The notes beneath the pieces are model-generated. The model was not told the origin of the DNA and did no database searches. It saw nothing but the letters and a program-made list of their open reading frames with translations. The translations under genes and the position numbers were made by a program. DNA of 37,828 nt, taken from NCBI GenBank assembly GCA_902569415.1, contig CACFUH010000001.1, positions 69,414 to 107,241 on the forward strand, given 5' to 3'. Origin of the DNA: an uncultured Pelagibacteraceae bacterium (GTDB lineage: Bacteria; Pseudomonadota; Alphaproteobacteria; Pelagibacterales; Pelagibacteraceae). Below are positions 1-9,292 of the stretch, piece by piece; the first letter of the stretch is position 1; every line of letters starts with the position of its first letter.

Positions 1-2718
1 GCTAGAGTTCTAATGATGTCTACTAATAATATTTTAAGTCCATCAAATGGAAAACCAATAATTGTCCCAAGTCAAGATATGATACTTGGAATATATTATT
101 TATCACAGCCACCATACCAAACGGAAAAAGTTGAAGGTTATTTTGTTAACAACTCTGAAATCGAACATGGATTAGAAACTGGACAAATTAAAGTTCATTC
201 AAGAATTGTATCAAGATTTGAAACTGTTGATGAAGAAGGTAATAAAAAATTTGAAAAATATATTAGTACAGCTGGAAGATTTTTATTAGCAGATATATTA
301 CCAAAAGATGCTAAAAATAAATTTTCACTTGTTGATAGGTTATTACCAAAAAAAGTTGTTTCTGAAGTAATTGACCACGTATTTAGATTCTGTGGACAAA
401 AATCAACAGTTATTTTTTGTGATAAATTAAAAGACTTAGGATTTAAACATGCTTTTAAAGCTGGAATATCTTTTGGTAAAGACGACTTGGTAATACCAGA
501 AAACAAACAACAATTAATTGAAGAAACAAAAAAATTAATCTCTGATTATGAAAACCAATATGCAGAAGGATTAATCACAAGAGGTGAAAAATATAACAAA
601 GTTGTTGATGCTTGGTCAAAATGTACAGATAGAGTAGCAAGTGAAATGATGAAAAGAATTTCAGCAACAGAAATATCTAAAGATGGCTTAAAAATAAACT
701 CAGTTTTTATGATGGCAGATAGTGGTGCCAGAGGATCAGCTGCCCAAATGAAACAACTTGCAGGAATGAGAGGTTTGATTGCAAAACCTTCAGGTGAAAT
801 TATTGAGTCACCAATTACATCAAATTTTAAAGAAGGACTTACTGCATTGGAATATTTTAACTCAACACACGGAGCTAGAAAAGGTCTTGCAGATACTGCA
901 TTAAAAACAGCTAACTCAGGCTATTTAACAAGAAGATTATGTGATGTTGCTCAAGATTTAACGATTACAAAACCTAAATGTGATAGAAATTGTGGTTCAA
1001 TTAAATTATCTGAAATTATAGAAGGTGGAAATGTAATTGTAAGTTTGGCAGAAAGAGCACTAGGAAGAATCGCTGCATCAGATGTAAAAAATCCAATAAC
1101 TGGTGAAGTTATAATTAAAAAGCTTGAAATGATAGATGAACAAGCATGTGAAAAAATCGATTCAGCTGGTGTTAAAGTTATAAATGTTTATTCCGTAATT
1201 ACTTGTCAATCAAAAGAAGGTGTTTGCGCGACATCATACGGTAGAGATTTATCTAGAGGGAAAATGGTTCACGTAGGTGAGGCCGTTGGAATGATTTCAG
1301 CCCAGTCAATTGGTGAACCAGGTACGCAATTAACAATGAGAACTTTTCACGTTGGAGGTACTGCATCAATTAAACAAGATTCCCAAATAGTAACAAAAAC
1401 TGATGGATTATTAAAAATTATTAATACTAATTTACTTGAGGATTCGAAAAAGAATATGGTTGTTATGGGAAGAAATACACAATTATCCATAGAAGATGAA
1501 AATGGTCTACAAAAAGCTGTATATAAAGTTCCATATGGGTCAAAACTATTTTTTCAAAATGGAGACAAGATCAAAAAAAATACAAAAATTTGTGAATGGG
1601 ACCCTTACACTACACCAGTTATTGCAGAAAAAAGTGGTACAGCAAATTACGTAGATTTGATTGATGGTGTTTCAATATCCGAAACCTTAGATGATGCAAC
1701 AGGCATATCAACTAAGACAGTTATAGATTGGAAAACTCAATCAAAAAACACAGACTTAAAACCAAGAATTACACTAAGAGATGAAAAAGGAAATGTTATT
1801 AAAAAAGCTGATGACAATGAGGCTAGATATTATTTGGTGCCAGATTCAATATTGTCTGTACAAGATGGTCAAAAAATATCTGCAGGAGACGTGATTGCTC
1901 GTCTACCAAAAGAAACTTCCAAAACAAAAGATATAACAGGAGGCTTACCAAGAGTTGCTGAATTATTTGAAGCTAGAAAAGCAAAAGATAGTGCAATAAT
2001 TGCTGAAAACGATGGAAATGTTACTTTTGGAAAAGAAGTTAGAGGAAAACAAAGAATCTCAATTGTTTCAGAAAACGGGGAAAGTTCTAATTATTTAATA
2101 CCTAAAGGTAAGCATATAAACTTTAATCAGGGAGAAAAAATTAAAAAAGGTGAATATTTATTAGATGGCCAGCCATTACCACACGATATATTGAGAATCC
2201 TTGGTATTGAGGAATTAACAGAGTATTTTGTAAACCAAGTTCAAGAAGTTTATAGGTTACAAGGAGTTATAATTAATGACAAACATATAGAAACTATATT
2301 AAGGCAGATGCTCAAAAAAGTTGAAGTTAAAGAAAGTGGAGACTCAAGTTTATTACCAGGAGAAATTATAGATAGAATAAATTTTGAAACGATGAATGAA
2401 AAATTAAAATCTGAGGGAAAAAAACCCGCCAAAGGAGAAAGAGTACTAATGGGTATCACGAAAGCATCACTACAGACAGAATCATTTATTTCAGCAGCTT
2501 CATTCCAAGAAACAACGAGAGTTTTAACTGATGCAGCCATAAAAGGAAAAGTTGATAAATTATCAGGATTAAAAGAGAATGTAATTGTTGGAAGGTTAGT
2601 TCCAGCTGGTACCGGGTCAGTAAAAAATCTATGGAACAAAAAAGCCTTAGATGATGATAATAAATTTCTTTCTGACCAAGAAAAATTAGAGAGCTCTGAA
2701 ACCCAAGTAAATCAATAA
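1..2718 (+). CDS. rpoC: RNA polymerase beta' subunit, 5'-truncated by the window edge
   Basis: This is the C-terminal 905 residues of the largest RNA polymerase subunit; the reading frame is open from base 1, so the ATG at 13 is internal and the gene continues upstream. The catalytic NADFDGD motif therefore lies outside the window. The segment opens with the conserved STNNILSP/GKPIIVPSQD region. The bridge helix and trigger loop region is at about 1276-1360 (GEAVGMISAQSIGEPG, QLTMRTFHVGG). The C-terminal domain with LGITKASL-like and FISAASFQETTRVLT motifs is at about 2446-2530. The second zinc site is unusual: the usual GVCxxCYG reads GVCATSYG, with serine for the last cysteine (1234-1236), while an extra cysteine sits upstream (CDRNC, 979-993). 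The length fits a complete 3' end. It is the last gene before the rpsL leader. Confidence 0.98.
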   Translation, partial: ARVLMMSTNNILSPSNGKPIIVPSQDMILGIYYLSQPPYQTEKVEGYFVNNSEIEHGLETGQIKVHSRIVSRFETVDEEGNKKFEKYISTAGRFLLADILPKDAKNKFSLVDRLLPKKVVSEVIDHVFRFCGQKSTVIFCDKLKDLGFKHAFKAGISFGKDDLVIPENKQQLIEETKKLISDYENQYAEGLITRGEKYNKVVDAWSKCTDRVASEMMKRISATEISKDGLKINSVFMMADSGARGSAAQMKQLAGMRGLIAKPSGEIIESPITSNFKEGLTALEYFNSTHGARKGLADTALKTANSGYLTRRLCDVAQDLTITKPKCDRNCGSIKLSEIIEGGNVIVSLAERALGRIAASDVKNPITGEVIIKKLEMIDEQACEKIDSAGVKVINVYSVITCQSKEGVCATSYGRDLSRGKMVHVGEAVGMISAQSIGEPGTQLTMRTFHVGGTASIKQDSQIVTKTDGLLKIINTNLLEDSKKNMVVMGRNTQLSIEDENGLQKAVYKVPYGSKLFFQNGDKIKKNTKICEWDPYTTPVIAEKSGTANYVDLIDGVSISETLDDATGISTKTVIDWKTQSKNTDLKPRITLRDEKGNVIKKADDNEARYYLVPDSILSVQDGQKISAGDVIARLPKETSKTKDITGGLPRVAELFEARKAKDSAIIAENDGNVTFGKEVRGKQRISIVSENGESSNYLIPKGKHINFNQGEKIKKGEYLLDGQPLPHDILRILGIEELTEYFVNQVQEVYRLQGVIINDKHIETILRQMLKKVEVKESGDSSLLPGEIIDRINFETMNEKLKSEGKKPAKGERVLMGITKASLQTESFISAASFQETTRVLTDAAIKGKVDKLSGLKENVIVGRLVPAGTGSVKNLWNKKALDDDNKFLSDQEKLESSETQVNQ

Positions 2719-2737
2719 AAATAATCAATTTTTAGGG

Positions 2738-2759
2738 GCATTTTAATTTGACAAAATGC
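2738..2759 (+). other. small AT-rich hairpin after rpoC
   Basis: A 7-base inverted repeat (GCATTTT / AAAATGC, loop of 8) lies 19 bases past the rpoC stop. It has only two G-C pairs and no clean T tract after it, so it is at most a weak terminator. It overlaps the candidate -35 box of the rpsL promoter. Confidence 0.35.
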
Positions 2760-2775
2760 ATTTCTATAGTAATTT
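2748..2775 (+). promoter_or_regulatory. candidate sigma70 promoter for the rpsL (str) operon
   Basis: A perfect TTGACA (2748-2753) is followed after 16 bases by TAATTT (2770-2775). TATAGT at 2765-2770 is a better -10 by sequence but would pair only with a poor -35 at 2742-2747. The position, about 100 bases before rpsL in the largest gap of the window, fits a promoter for the ribosomal block. The implied leader of about 95 bases contains further structure. Confidence 0.5.
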
Positions 2776-2846
2776 GGCGATAATTTTTTGGTTGGAATGT
2801 AGTACTTAAGTACTAAACGCTGCCACAAATAACCTGTCAGTTATTT
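2775..2846 (+). promoter_or_regulatory. candidate structured 5' leader of rpsL
   Basis: The leader holds a perfect 16-base palindrome centred on AGTACTTAAGTACT (2800-2815). It also holds a 7-bp hairpin AAATAAC / GTTATTT with a 6-base loop (2827-2846). TGGCG (2775-2779) can pair with TGCCA (2821-2825, one wobble), enclosing the palindrome. This could be an RNA structure for autoregulation by a ribosomal protein, or a DNA operator. I do not recognise it as a known family; the pairing was done by eye. Confidence 0.35.
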
Positions 2847-2877
2847 CATCAAAAATATAAAATTAATAATAAAAATT

Positions 2878-3249
2878 ATGCCAACTATAAATCAGTTGTT
2901 AAGAAAAAAACGAATTAAACCTCTAGGAAGAAATAAAGTTCCTGCTCTAGAAAAACAACCTTTAAAAAGAGGAGTTTGTGTAAAAGTTTATACAACTACT
3001 CCAAAAAAACCAAACTCAGCATTAAGAAAAGTTGCAAGAGTTAGATTATCTAATGGATTTGAAGTAACAGCTTATATACCAGGCGAAGGACATAACTTAC
3101 AAGAACACTCAGTTGTTTTGATTAGGGGAGGTCGTGTAAAAGATTTACCTGGAGTTAGATATCATATTTTAAGAGGAAATCTAGATACTCAAGGAGTAGC
3201 AGACAGAAAGAAACGAAGATCATTATATGGAACAAAAAAAGGTAAATAA
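2878..3249 (+). CDS. rpsL: 30S ribosomal protein S12
   Basis: S12 sits at the decoding centre of the small subunit and controls accuracy of codon reading. The 123-residue product has the usual length and the family motifs [12 protein letters not shown] (residues 40-51) and [13 protein letters not shown] (84-96). Lys43 and Lys88 are present, the streptomycin-sensitive wild-type state; Asp89 is the residue methylthiolated in many bacteria. It is first in the str cluster, following a 159-base gap with a candidate promoter and structured leader; rpsG begins 2 bases after its stop. Confidence 0.98.
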   Translation: MPTINQLLRKKRIKPLGRNKVPALEKQPLKRGVCVKVYTTTPKKPNSALRKVARVRLSNGFEVTAYIPGEGHNLQEHSVVLIRGGRVKDLPGVRYHILRGNLDTQGVADRKKRRSLYGTKKGK

Positions 3250-3251
3250 AA

Positions 3252-3722
3252 ATGTCTAGAAAAAGAAAAGCTCCAAAAAAAATTCCAATAGTTGACCCAA
3301 GATACAAATCATTAATTATCCCAAAATTAATAAATTCAATAATGTACGATGGTAAAAAAACTGTAGCAGAAAAAATAGTTTATGATGCAATAGATAAAAT
3401 TAAATCAAAGTCAAAAGATGAACCAATTACAGTTTTTAATGAAGCGATTAATAATATTAGGCCTACAGTAGAGGTTAGATCTAGAAGAGTAGGTGGAGCA
3501 ACTTATCAAGTACCTGTTGAAGTAAAAGCTAAAAGATCACAGGCGTTAGCATTAAGATGGCTAATCGATGCTTCTAGAAAAAGAAAAGATAAAAATATGT
3601 CTGATAAGATATTTAATGAAATATATGATGCTTATCAAAATAGAGGCTCAGCAATAAAAAAAAAGGAAGATACACATAAAATGGCAGAGTCAAATAAAGC
3701 TTTTGCACATTTTAGATGGTAA
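3252..3722 (+). CDS. rpsG: 30S ribosomal protein S7
   Basis: S7 is a primary 16S rRNA binder that starts assembly of the 30S head and contacts the E site. The 156-residue product has the family length, the signature around NNIRPTVEVRSRRVGGATYQVP (residues about 67-88, quoted as key residues) and the C-terminal AHFRW ending. It lies between rpsL (gap 2) and fusA (gap 6), the standard str order. In enterobacteria S7 represses the operon through the rpsL-rpsG junction; here the junction is only two bases, so that mechanism is not evident. Confidence 0.98.
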   Translation: MSRKRKAPKKIPIVDPRYKSLIIPKLINSIMYDGKKTVAEKIVYDAIDKIKSKSKDEPITVFNEAINNIRPTVEVRSRRVGGATYQVPVEVKAKRSQALALRWLIDASRKRKDKNMSDKIFNEIYDAYQNRGSAIKKKEDTHKMAESNKAFAHFRW

Positions 3723-3728
3723 TAAATT

Positions 3729-5807
3729 ATGGCTAGAACTCATACATTAGATAAATATAGAAATATTGGTATCATGGCCCACATTGATGCTGGTAAAACA
3801 ACTACCACAGAAAGAGTTTTATATTATACGGGAAAGAGTCATAAAATTGGTGAAGTCCATGATGGAGCTGCAACAATGGATTGGATGGAACAAGAACAAG
3901 AAAGAGGTATTACAATTACATCAGCTGCCACAACTTGTTTTTGGCAAGATCACAGAATTAATATTATTGATACGCCGGGTCATGTTGATTTTACTATTGA
4001 AGTTGAAAGATCTTTAAAAGTTTTAGATGGTGCTGTAGCAGTATTTGATGGTGTTGCAGGTGTAGAGCCACAATCTGAAACTGTTTGGAGGCAAGCTGAC
4101 AAATATAAAGTTCCAAGAATTTGCTTCGTAAATAAACTAGATAGAACCGGTGCTGATTTTTTTAGATGTGTTGATATGATTAAGGACAGACTAGGTGCCA
4201 AACCTTTAGTTGCTCAAGTCCCTATCGGTATTGAAGCTTCATTAACAGGTGTTGTTGATTTAGTTAAAATGAAAGCTCAAGTTTGGAAAAATGAAGATTT
4301 AGGAGCCGCTTGGGAATACAAAGATATACCAGATGATTTAAAAGAAATATCTCAAAAATATAGAACCGAATTAGTTGAAATGGCCGTAGAACAAGATGAA
4401 AAACTAATGGAGGCATATTTAAATGGCGATGAAATTAAAGAAGAAGATTTAGTAAAATGTATTAGAAAAGGCACATTAAATTTTAGCTTCGTTCCAGTTT
4501 TAACTGGTTCAGCTTTTAAAAATAAAGGAGTTCAACCTTTATTAGATGCAGTTGTAAATTATTTACCAAGCCCAGTGGATATAGGATCTATAAAAGGTAC
4601 TAAACCAGGATCAGAGGATGAATTAGAAATGAAATTCGAAGATAATGCAGGCTTTTCAGCTTTAGCTTTTAAAGTTGCAAATGATCCATTTGTTGGTTCA
4701 TTAACTTTTATAAGAATTTATTCAGGCACAATTAAAACTGGTACAGGTATATACAACTCCTCAAAAGAAAAAGAAGAAAGAGTTGGAAGAATGCTTTTAA
4801 TGCATGCAAACTCAAGAGAAGATATAAAAGAAGCTAATGCTGGAGATATAGTTGCTCTAGCAGGCCTAAAATATACTATTACTGGTCATACTTTGTGTGA
4901 TGAAGACAATTCTGTTTTATTGGAGCCTATGGAATTTCCAGATCCAGTAATTGAAATTGCTGTTGAACCTAAAACTAAAGCTGATCAAGAAAAAATGGGT
5001 GAAGCTTTAGGAAGACTAGCAAAAGAAGATCCGTCATTTAGAGTAACTTCAGACGAAGAATCTGGCCAAACTATAATTAAAGGAATGGGTGAGCTTCATC
5101 TGGATATCATTGTTGATAGAATGAAAAGAGAATTTAAAGTTGAAGCAAATGTAGGAGCTCCTCAAGTAGCTTATAGAGAGACACTTCAAAATGCTACTGA
5201 ATTTGATTACACACATAAAAAACAAAGTGGAGGTGCTGGGCAGTTTGCAAGAGTAAAATTACTAGTAGAGCCATTGGAGCCTGGTAAAGGGCGTGAAGTT
5301 GAAAGTAAAATTAAAGGTGGATCTATACCTAAAGAATTTATACCAGGTGTTGAAAAAGGAATAGAAACAATTGCTGACGGTGGAATATTAGCTGGTTTTC
5401 CAATGATAGACTACAAAGTAACAATATTAGATGGTTTACACCACGATGTAGACTCAAGTGTTTTAGCTTTTGAATTAGCATCTCGTGCTTGTTTTAAAGA
5501 AGCATGTACAAGAGGAACATTAAAACTTTTAGAACCAATAATGAGAGTTGAGGTTGTCACACCTGAAGATTATATGGGAGACGTAATAGGAGATTTAAAT
5601 AGTAGAAGAGGGCAAATTAATACTCAGGAACAACGTGGTAATGCAACAGTTATAACTGCCATGGTTCCTCTAGCAAATATGTTTGGTTATATTAATAATT
5701 TGAGATCAATGTCTCAAGGTAGAGCTCAATATTCTATGTTTTTTGATCATTATTCTAAGGTCCCACAAAATGTTCAAGACGATGTAACAAAAAAAATAGC
5801 AGGTTAA
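3729..5807 (+). CDS. fusA: translation elongation factor G
   Basis: EF-G is the GTPase that moves tRNAs and mRNA through the ribosome after peptide transfer, and helps recycle ribosomes. The 692-residue product is full length. G motifs are visible: AHIDAGKT (17-24), the effector region RGITITSA (59-66), DTPGH (81-85) and NKLD (135-138). Domains II to V follow, with the domain IV-V region ending in [15 protein letters not shown]. The gene starts 6 bases after rpsG. It is followed after 3 bases by rpsJ, with no tuf gene between, which is unusual for the str/S10 junction of alphaproteobacteria. Confidence 0.98.
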   Translation: MARTHTLDKYRNIGIMAHIDAGKTTTTERVLYYTGKSHKIGEVHDGAATMDWMEQEQERGITITSAATTCFWQDHRINIIDTPGHVDFTIEVERSLKVLDGAVAVFDGVAGVEPQSETVWRQADKYKVPRICFVNKLDRTGADFFRCVDMIKDRLGAKPLVAQVPIGIEASLTGVVDLVKMKAQVWKNEDLGAAWEYKDIPDDLKEISQKYRTELVEMAVEQDEKLMEAYLNGDEIKEEDLVKCIRKGTLNFSFVPVLTGSAFKNKGVQPLLDAVVNYLPSPVDIGSIKGTKPGSEDELEMKFEDNAGFSALAFKVANDPFVGSLTFIRIYSGTIKTGTGIYNSSKEKEERVGRMLLMHANSREDIKEANAGDIVALAGLKYTITGHTLCDEDNSVLLEPMEFPDPVIEIAVEPKTKADQEKMGEALGRLAKEDPSFRVTSDEESGQTIIKGMGELHLDIIVDRMKREFKVEANVGAPQVAYRETLQNATEFDYTHKKQSGGAGQFARVKLLVEPLEPGKGREVESKIKGGSIPKEFIPGVEKGIETIADGGILAGFPMIDYKVTILDGLHHDVDSSVLAFELASRACFKEACTRGTLKLLEPIMRVEVVTPEDYMGDVIGDLNSRRGQINTQEQRGNATVITAMVPLANMFGYINNLRSMSQGRAQYSMFFDHYSKVPQNVQDDVTKKIAG

Positions 5808-5810
5808 ATT

Positions 5811-6119
5811 ATGGATAAACAAAATATTAGAATTAAATTAAGAGCATACGATAACAAAATTTTAGATCAATCAACTGAAGAAATTGTTAATACGGTTAAA
5901 AGAACTGGAGCAAATATTAAAGGACCAATTCCATTACCTACAAAAATAGAAAAATATACCGTTCTGAGATCACCCCACATTGATAAAAAAAGTAGAGAGC
6001 AATTTGAAACAAGAACTCATAAAAGACTAATAGATATTATTGAACCAACTCCCCAAACAGTTGAAGCTTTAATGAAGCTAGATTTAGCTTCAGGAGTTGA
6101 TGTGGAGATTAAAATTTAA
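5811..6119 (+). CDS. rpsJ: 30S ribosomal protein S10
   Basis: S10 is a 30S head protein and, as NusE, a partner of NusB in antitermination. The 102-residue product matches the family length, with the conserved GPIPLPTK (residues about 38-45) and [14 protein letters not shown] core. It opens the S10 cluster and directly follows fusA by 3 bases. Its TAA stop shares one base with the rplC ATG, suggesting translational coupling. I see no separate promoter or S10-type leader in front of it. Confidence 0.98.
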   Translation: MDKQNIRIKLRAYDNKILDQSTEEIVNTVKRTGANIKGPIPLPTKIEKYTVLRSPHIDKKSREQFETRTHKRLIDIIEPTPQTVEALMKLDLASGVDVEIKI

Positions 6120-6829
6120 TGACTGAGATAGCTTTAATAGGAAAAAAATTAGGAATGTCTAGAGAATTTTATAAAACAGGACAATCAGTACCTGTAACTG
6201 TATTAAAAATGGAAACTGGAAGAATTATACAAGTAATTGATGAAGAAAAACGTGGTTACAAAGCTATTCAAGTTGGTTTTGGAAAAATAAAAAGTTCAAA
6301 GTTGACAAAAGCAATGAAAGGATATTTCTCTAAAAAAAATACAGAACCTAAAAAAAAATTAAAGGAATTTAGAGTTAATAAAACTGAAGATTATAAAGAG
6401 GGTAACGAATTAAGCCTTGAAATTTTTAAAGATATAAAATTTGTTGATGTTAAATCAAAAACAATTGGAAAAGGTTTTGCTGGAGCTATGAAAAGACACA
6501 ATTTTGCGGGATTACGTGCTTCACACGGAGTTTCAGTATCACATAGAGCTCATGGATCTACAGGTCAAAATCAAGACCCAGGCAAGGTTTTTAAAGGCAA
6601 AAAAATGGCTGGTCATATGGGTGATAAAATAAGAACTATGCAAAATATTGAAATTATAAAAACAGATTTAGACAACAATCTTATATTTTTAAAAGGATCA
6701 ATTCCAGGATCAAAAAATACCGAAGTTTTAGTAAAAAAATCTGTAAAAAATATAAAAAAACTAACTATGACTGAAAAAATAGCTGAAATAGAAAGATTAA
6801 AAAAAATTCCTGATAAGAAAAAAAAATAA
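6119..6829 (+). CDS. rplC: 50S ribosomal protein L3
   Basis: L3 binds 23S rRNA early in assembly and reaches toward the peptidyl transferase centre. The product has 236 residues, longer than the usual 205-215. The core has the family signature KGFAGAMKRHNF (about 117-128), SHGVSVSHRAHGSTG and GQNQDPGKVFKGKKMAGHMG; the glutamine of GQNQ is the methylated position in relatives. The extra length is a lysine-rich C-terminal tail (about residues 215-236, ending KKIPDKKKK). It overlaps rpsJ by one base and precedes rplD by one base. Confidence 0.97.
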   Translation: MTEIALIGKKLGMSREFYKTGQSVPVTVLKMETGRIIQVIDEEKRGYKAIQVGFGKIKSSKLTKAMKGYFSKKNTEPKKKLKEFRVNKTEDYKEGNELSLEIFKDIKFVDVKSKTIGKGFAGAMKRHNFAGLRASHGVSVSHRAHGSTGQNQDPGKVFKGKKMAGHMGDKIRTMQNIEIIKTDLDNNLIFLKGSIPGSKNTEVLVKKSVKNIKKLTMTEKIAEIERLKKIPDKKKK

Positions 6830-6830
6830 T

Positions 6831-7454
6831 ATGAAAATAGAAAAATTATATATAGATGGAAAGAAAGACTCTTTGGAAATAACAGATAAAATTGTTTCAG
6901 CAAAGATAAATAAACAATTGGTTAGTAATGTAATTTATAAGACAAATGCAAATTACAAAGGGCGAAAAGCAAAAACTAAACAAAAAAATGAAATAGTTGG
7001 ATCTACTTCTAAAATTTATGCTCAAAAAGGAACTGGAAATGCTAGACACGCAAGTAGAAAAGCTCCAATTTTTGTCGGTGGTGGTGTAGCTCATGGACCA
7101 AAAGGAGAATTAAGTCATAAAAAAAGAAAATTAAATAAAAGTGAAAAAAAACTAAGCATAGCATCATTAATTACAGAAAAAAATAAATTGAAAGATTTGA
7201 TAGTTTTTAGTGACTTTGACAAAGAAATTAAGAAAACAAAAGAAATGAACAATATATTAAATAAATTTAATGCAAAAGATTCATTAATAATTTTAGATAA
7301 AATTTCAAATGAAAAAATTAAAAGATCAATAAAAAATATACCTAATGTTAAATCAACAGATGTCAATCACTTTAGTGCATTTGATATAGTTAAACATAAA
7401 AAATTAATTTTTACAGAAAGTTCTATTAAAGAATTAGAAAAGAGATACACATAA
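6831..7454 (+). CDS. rplD: 50S ribosomal protein L4
   Basis: L4 lines the peptide exit tunnel and, in E. coli, represses the S10 operon. The 207-residue product has the tunnel-loop signature QKGTGNARHASRKAPIFVGGG (about residues 64-84, shown here only by key residues G-T-G-x-A-R-H) followed by AHGPK. The C-terminal half is very lysine-rich but keeps the globular domain layout. It overlaps rplW by one base. No leader hairpin typical of L4 autoregulation is seen before rpsJ. Confidence 0.97.
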   Translation: MKIEKLYIDGKKDSLEITDKIVSAKINKQLVSNVIYKTNANYKGRKAKTKQKNEIVGSTSKIYAQKGTGNARHASRKAPIFVGGGVAHGPKGELSHKKRKLNKSEKKLSIASLITEKNKLKDLIVFSDFDKEIKKTKEMNNILNKFNAKDSLIILDKISNEKIKRSIKNIPNVKSTDVNHFSAFDIVKHKKLIFTESSIKELEKRYT

Positions 7455-7744
7455 TGAAAGTTCACCTATACGATAAAATTATATCTCCACACATAACAGA
7501 AAAATCAACAAATTTATCTGAGCATAATAAAATTATATTTAAAGTACCTCATAAAGCAAATAAAAATAATTTAAAAAAAACTATAGAAAAAATTTTTAAA
7601 GTTAATGTTACAAAAATTAATATTATAAATAAAAAATCAAGAATAAAACTTACAAGAGGTAGAAAAGTTAAAGTATCAGGATTTAAAAAAGCGATTGTAA
7701 CAATTAAAAAAGGTCAAAACATAGATTTAACTACTGGAATATAA
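7454..7744 (+). CDS. rplW: 50S ribosomal protein L23
   Basis: L23 sits at the tunnel exit and is the docking point for trigger factor and SRP. The 96-residue product has the family length and opens with the typical IISPHITEKSTNL motif (residues 9-21); the basic loop and GRKVKVSGFKKAIVTI strand follow. It is in the standard place between rplD (one-base overlap) and rplB (one-base gap). Confidence 0.96.
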   Translation: MKVHLYDKIISPHITEKSTNLSEHNKIIFKVPHKANKNNLKKTIEKIFKVNVTKINIINKKSRIKLTRGRKVKVSGFKKAIVTIKKGQNIDLTTGI

Positions 7745-7745
7745 A

Positions 7746-8576
7746 ATGTCATTAAAATCATTTAAACCATATACAAAATCAAGAAGAGGCACAATCTTAG
7801 TCGACAAATCTGAATTATGGAAAGGAAAACCATATAAACCACTTACTTCAAATAACAATGCTTCTAAAGGAAGAAATAATTTTGGAAGAATTACTTCAAG
7901 AAACCATGGTGGAGGTCACAAGCAAAGATATAGACACATAGATTTTTATAGAAAAAAATTTAATATGAAAGCCGATGTAGAGAGAATTGAATATGATCCA
8001 AATAGATCTTGTTACATAATGCTTGTAAAATTTGAAGATGGTCAAAAATTTTATTACCTAGCCCCTCAAAATATTAAAGTTGGTGATAAAATTGAAAATG
8101 GTCCAAATGTTGAAATTAAAATAGGTAACAGTTTACCTCTTCAAGATATACCAGTGGGAGTAAATATACATAATGTTGAACTGCAACCAGGTGCGGGAGG
8201 TAAGATTGCTAGATCAGCGGGTACTTCAGTAGTTATATCGGGTATAGATGGAAATTATTCATTAATTAAGATGACATCAGGTGAAGTAAGAAAAATAGAC
8301 TCAAGATCAATGGCTAGCATAGGAGTTTTGTCCAACCCTGATCAAAAAAATATTAAAATTGGAAAGGCTGGAAGATCTAGATGGTTAGGAAGACGTCCTC
8401 ATACAAGAGGTGTAGTAAAAAACCCAGTAGATCACCCTCATGGAGGTGGTGAAGGTAAGTCTGCTGGAGGTAGACATCCAGTTTCACCAACAGGACAGTC
8501 TGCAAAAGGATTAAAAACTAGAGACAATAAAAGAACTGACAAGTTTATTATAAGAAGAAGGAAAAAAAGAGGATAA
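7746..8576 (+). CDS. rplB: 50S ribosomal protein L2
   Basis: L2 is a large rRNA-binding protein needed for subunit association and peptidyl transferase activity. The 276-residue product is full length. The RNA-binding N domain includes [18 protein letters not shown]. The C-terminal signature is [18 protein letters not shown] (about residues 228-245), containing the conserved histidine region near the catalytic centre. It ends in the usual IRRRKK basic tail. It follows rplW by 1 base and precedes rpsS by 2. Confidence 0.98.
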   Translation: MSLKSFKPYTKSRRGTILVDKSELWKGKPYKPLTSNNNASKGRNNFGRITSRNHGGGHKQRYRHIDFYRKKFNMKADVERIEYDPNRSCYIMLVKFEDGQKFYYLAPQNIKVGDKIENGPNVEIKIGNSLPLQDIPVGVNIHNVELQPGAGGKIARSAGTSVVISGIDGNYSLIKMTSGEVRKIDSRSMASIGVLSNPDQKNIKIGKAGRSRWLGRRPHTRGVVKNPVDHPHGGGEGKSAGGRHPVSPTGQSAKGLKTRDNKRTDKFIIRRRKKRG

Positions 8577-8578
8577 TT

Positions 8579-8890
8579 ATGGCCAGAGCTATATGGAAAG
8601 GTCCATTCGTTGAAGAAAGCCTAATAAAAAAGGTCGATAAGGAAAAAAATAATCCAAATAAAAAACCAATTAAAACTTGGTCAAGAAAATCTACAATTAT
8701 TCCAGATTTTGTGGGAATGAGTTTTCTAATTTATAATGGAAAGAAATTTATACCAATTACTGTTTCAGAAGACATGGTTGGACATAAATTGGGTGAGTTT
8801 GCTCCAACAAGACAATTTTTTGGACATACACCTGCTGATAAAAAAGCTAAAGCTGAGGAAACAAGCACTAAAAAAGATGATAAAAAATAA
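8579..8890 (+). CDS. rpsS: 30S ribosomal protein S19
   Basis: S19 is a 30S head protein that pairs with S13 near the A site. The family core of about 90 residues is intact: KGPFVEESL near the N terminus, [22 protein letters not shown] in the middle, and [14 protein letters not shown] at the end. The 103-residue product carries an extra charged tail of about 13 residues ([16 protein letters not shown]). Gap of 2 to rplB and 5 to rplV. Confidence 0.97.
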   Translation: MARAIWKGPFVEESLIKKVDKEKNNPNKKPIKTWSRKSTIIPDFVGMSFLIYNGKKFIPITVSEDMVGHKLGEFAPTRQFFGHTPADKKAKAEETSTKKDDKK

Positions 8891-8895
8891 TTTGT

Positions 8896-9291
8896 ATGTC
8901 TAAAAAAAGTAAAAAAAATGTCGATAACAAAATGATCAGATCAGTAAATAAAAATGTAAGATCAAGTACAAGAAAATTAAATCCTATTTTAAGATCTATC
9001 GTTGGAAAAAAAGTCGACATAGCTTTAAGAGATTTAACATTTTCAGATAAAAGAATTTCTAACGATATTAAAAAAACTATTTCTTCAGCAGTTGCAAATG
9101 CAGAAAATAATTTTCAACATGATATAGATAAGCTTTTTGTTAAAGAGGCATATTGCGGGAAACAAATTGTTATGAAAAGATTTAGAGCCAGAGCAAAAGG
9201 ACGAGCAGCACCAATATTAAAACCTTATTCAAATTTAACAATAATTCTTGCAGAAAAAGAAAAAGAAAAAGCGAAAGTAGAAAAAACATAG
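8896..9291 (+). CDS. rplV: 50S ribosomal protein L22
   Basis: L22 forms part of the narrowest section of the peptide exit tunnel through its beta hairpin. The 131-residue product has the hairpin signature [23 protein letters not shown] (about residues 94-116; key residues RARGRA). There is a lysine-rich N-terminal extension of roughly 15 residues before the [12 protein letters not shown] start of the family domain. The start at 8896 follows rpsS by 5 bases; ATG at 8932 is an alternative. A short lysine-glutamate tail closes the protein. Confidence 0.95.
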   Translation: MSKKSKKNVDNKMIRSVNKNVRSSTRKLNPILRSIVGKKVDIALRDLTFSDKRISNDIKKTISSAVANAENNFQHDIDKLFVKEAYCGKQIVMKRFRARAKGRAAPILKPYSNLTIILAEKEKEKAKVEKT

Positions 9292-9292
9292 T

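Noticed and set aside
195..506. Minus-strand open frame inside rpoC
   Set aside because: It lies fully inside a conserved gene, has no recognisable domain, and reflects low stop density in the antisense frame. The same reasoning applies to the other antisense frames, for example 2250-2639, 4201-3980 and 24020-23544.
2738..2759. Rho-independent terminator after rpoC
   Set aside because: The stem has only two G-C pairs, there is no clear T tract, and it overlaps a perfect TTGACA; kept only as a weak hairpin.
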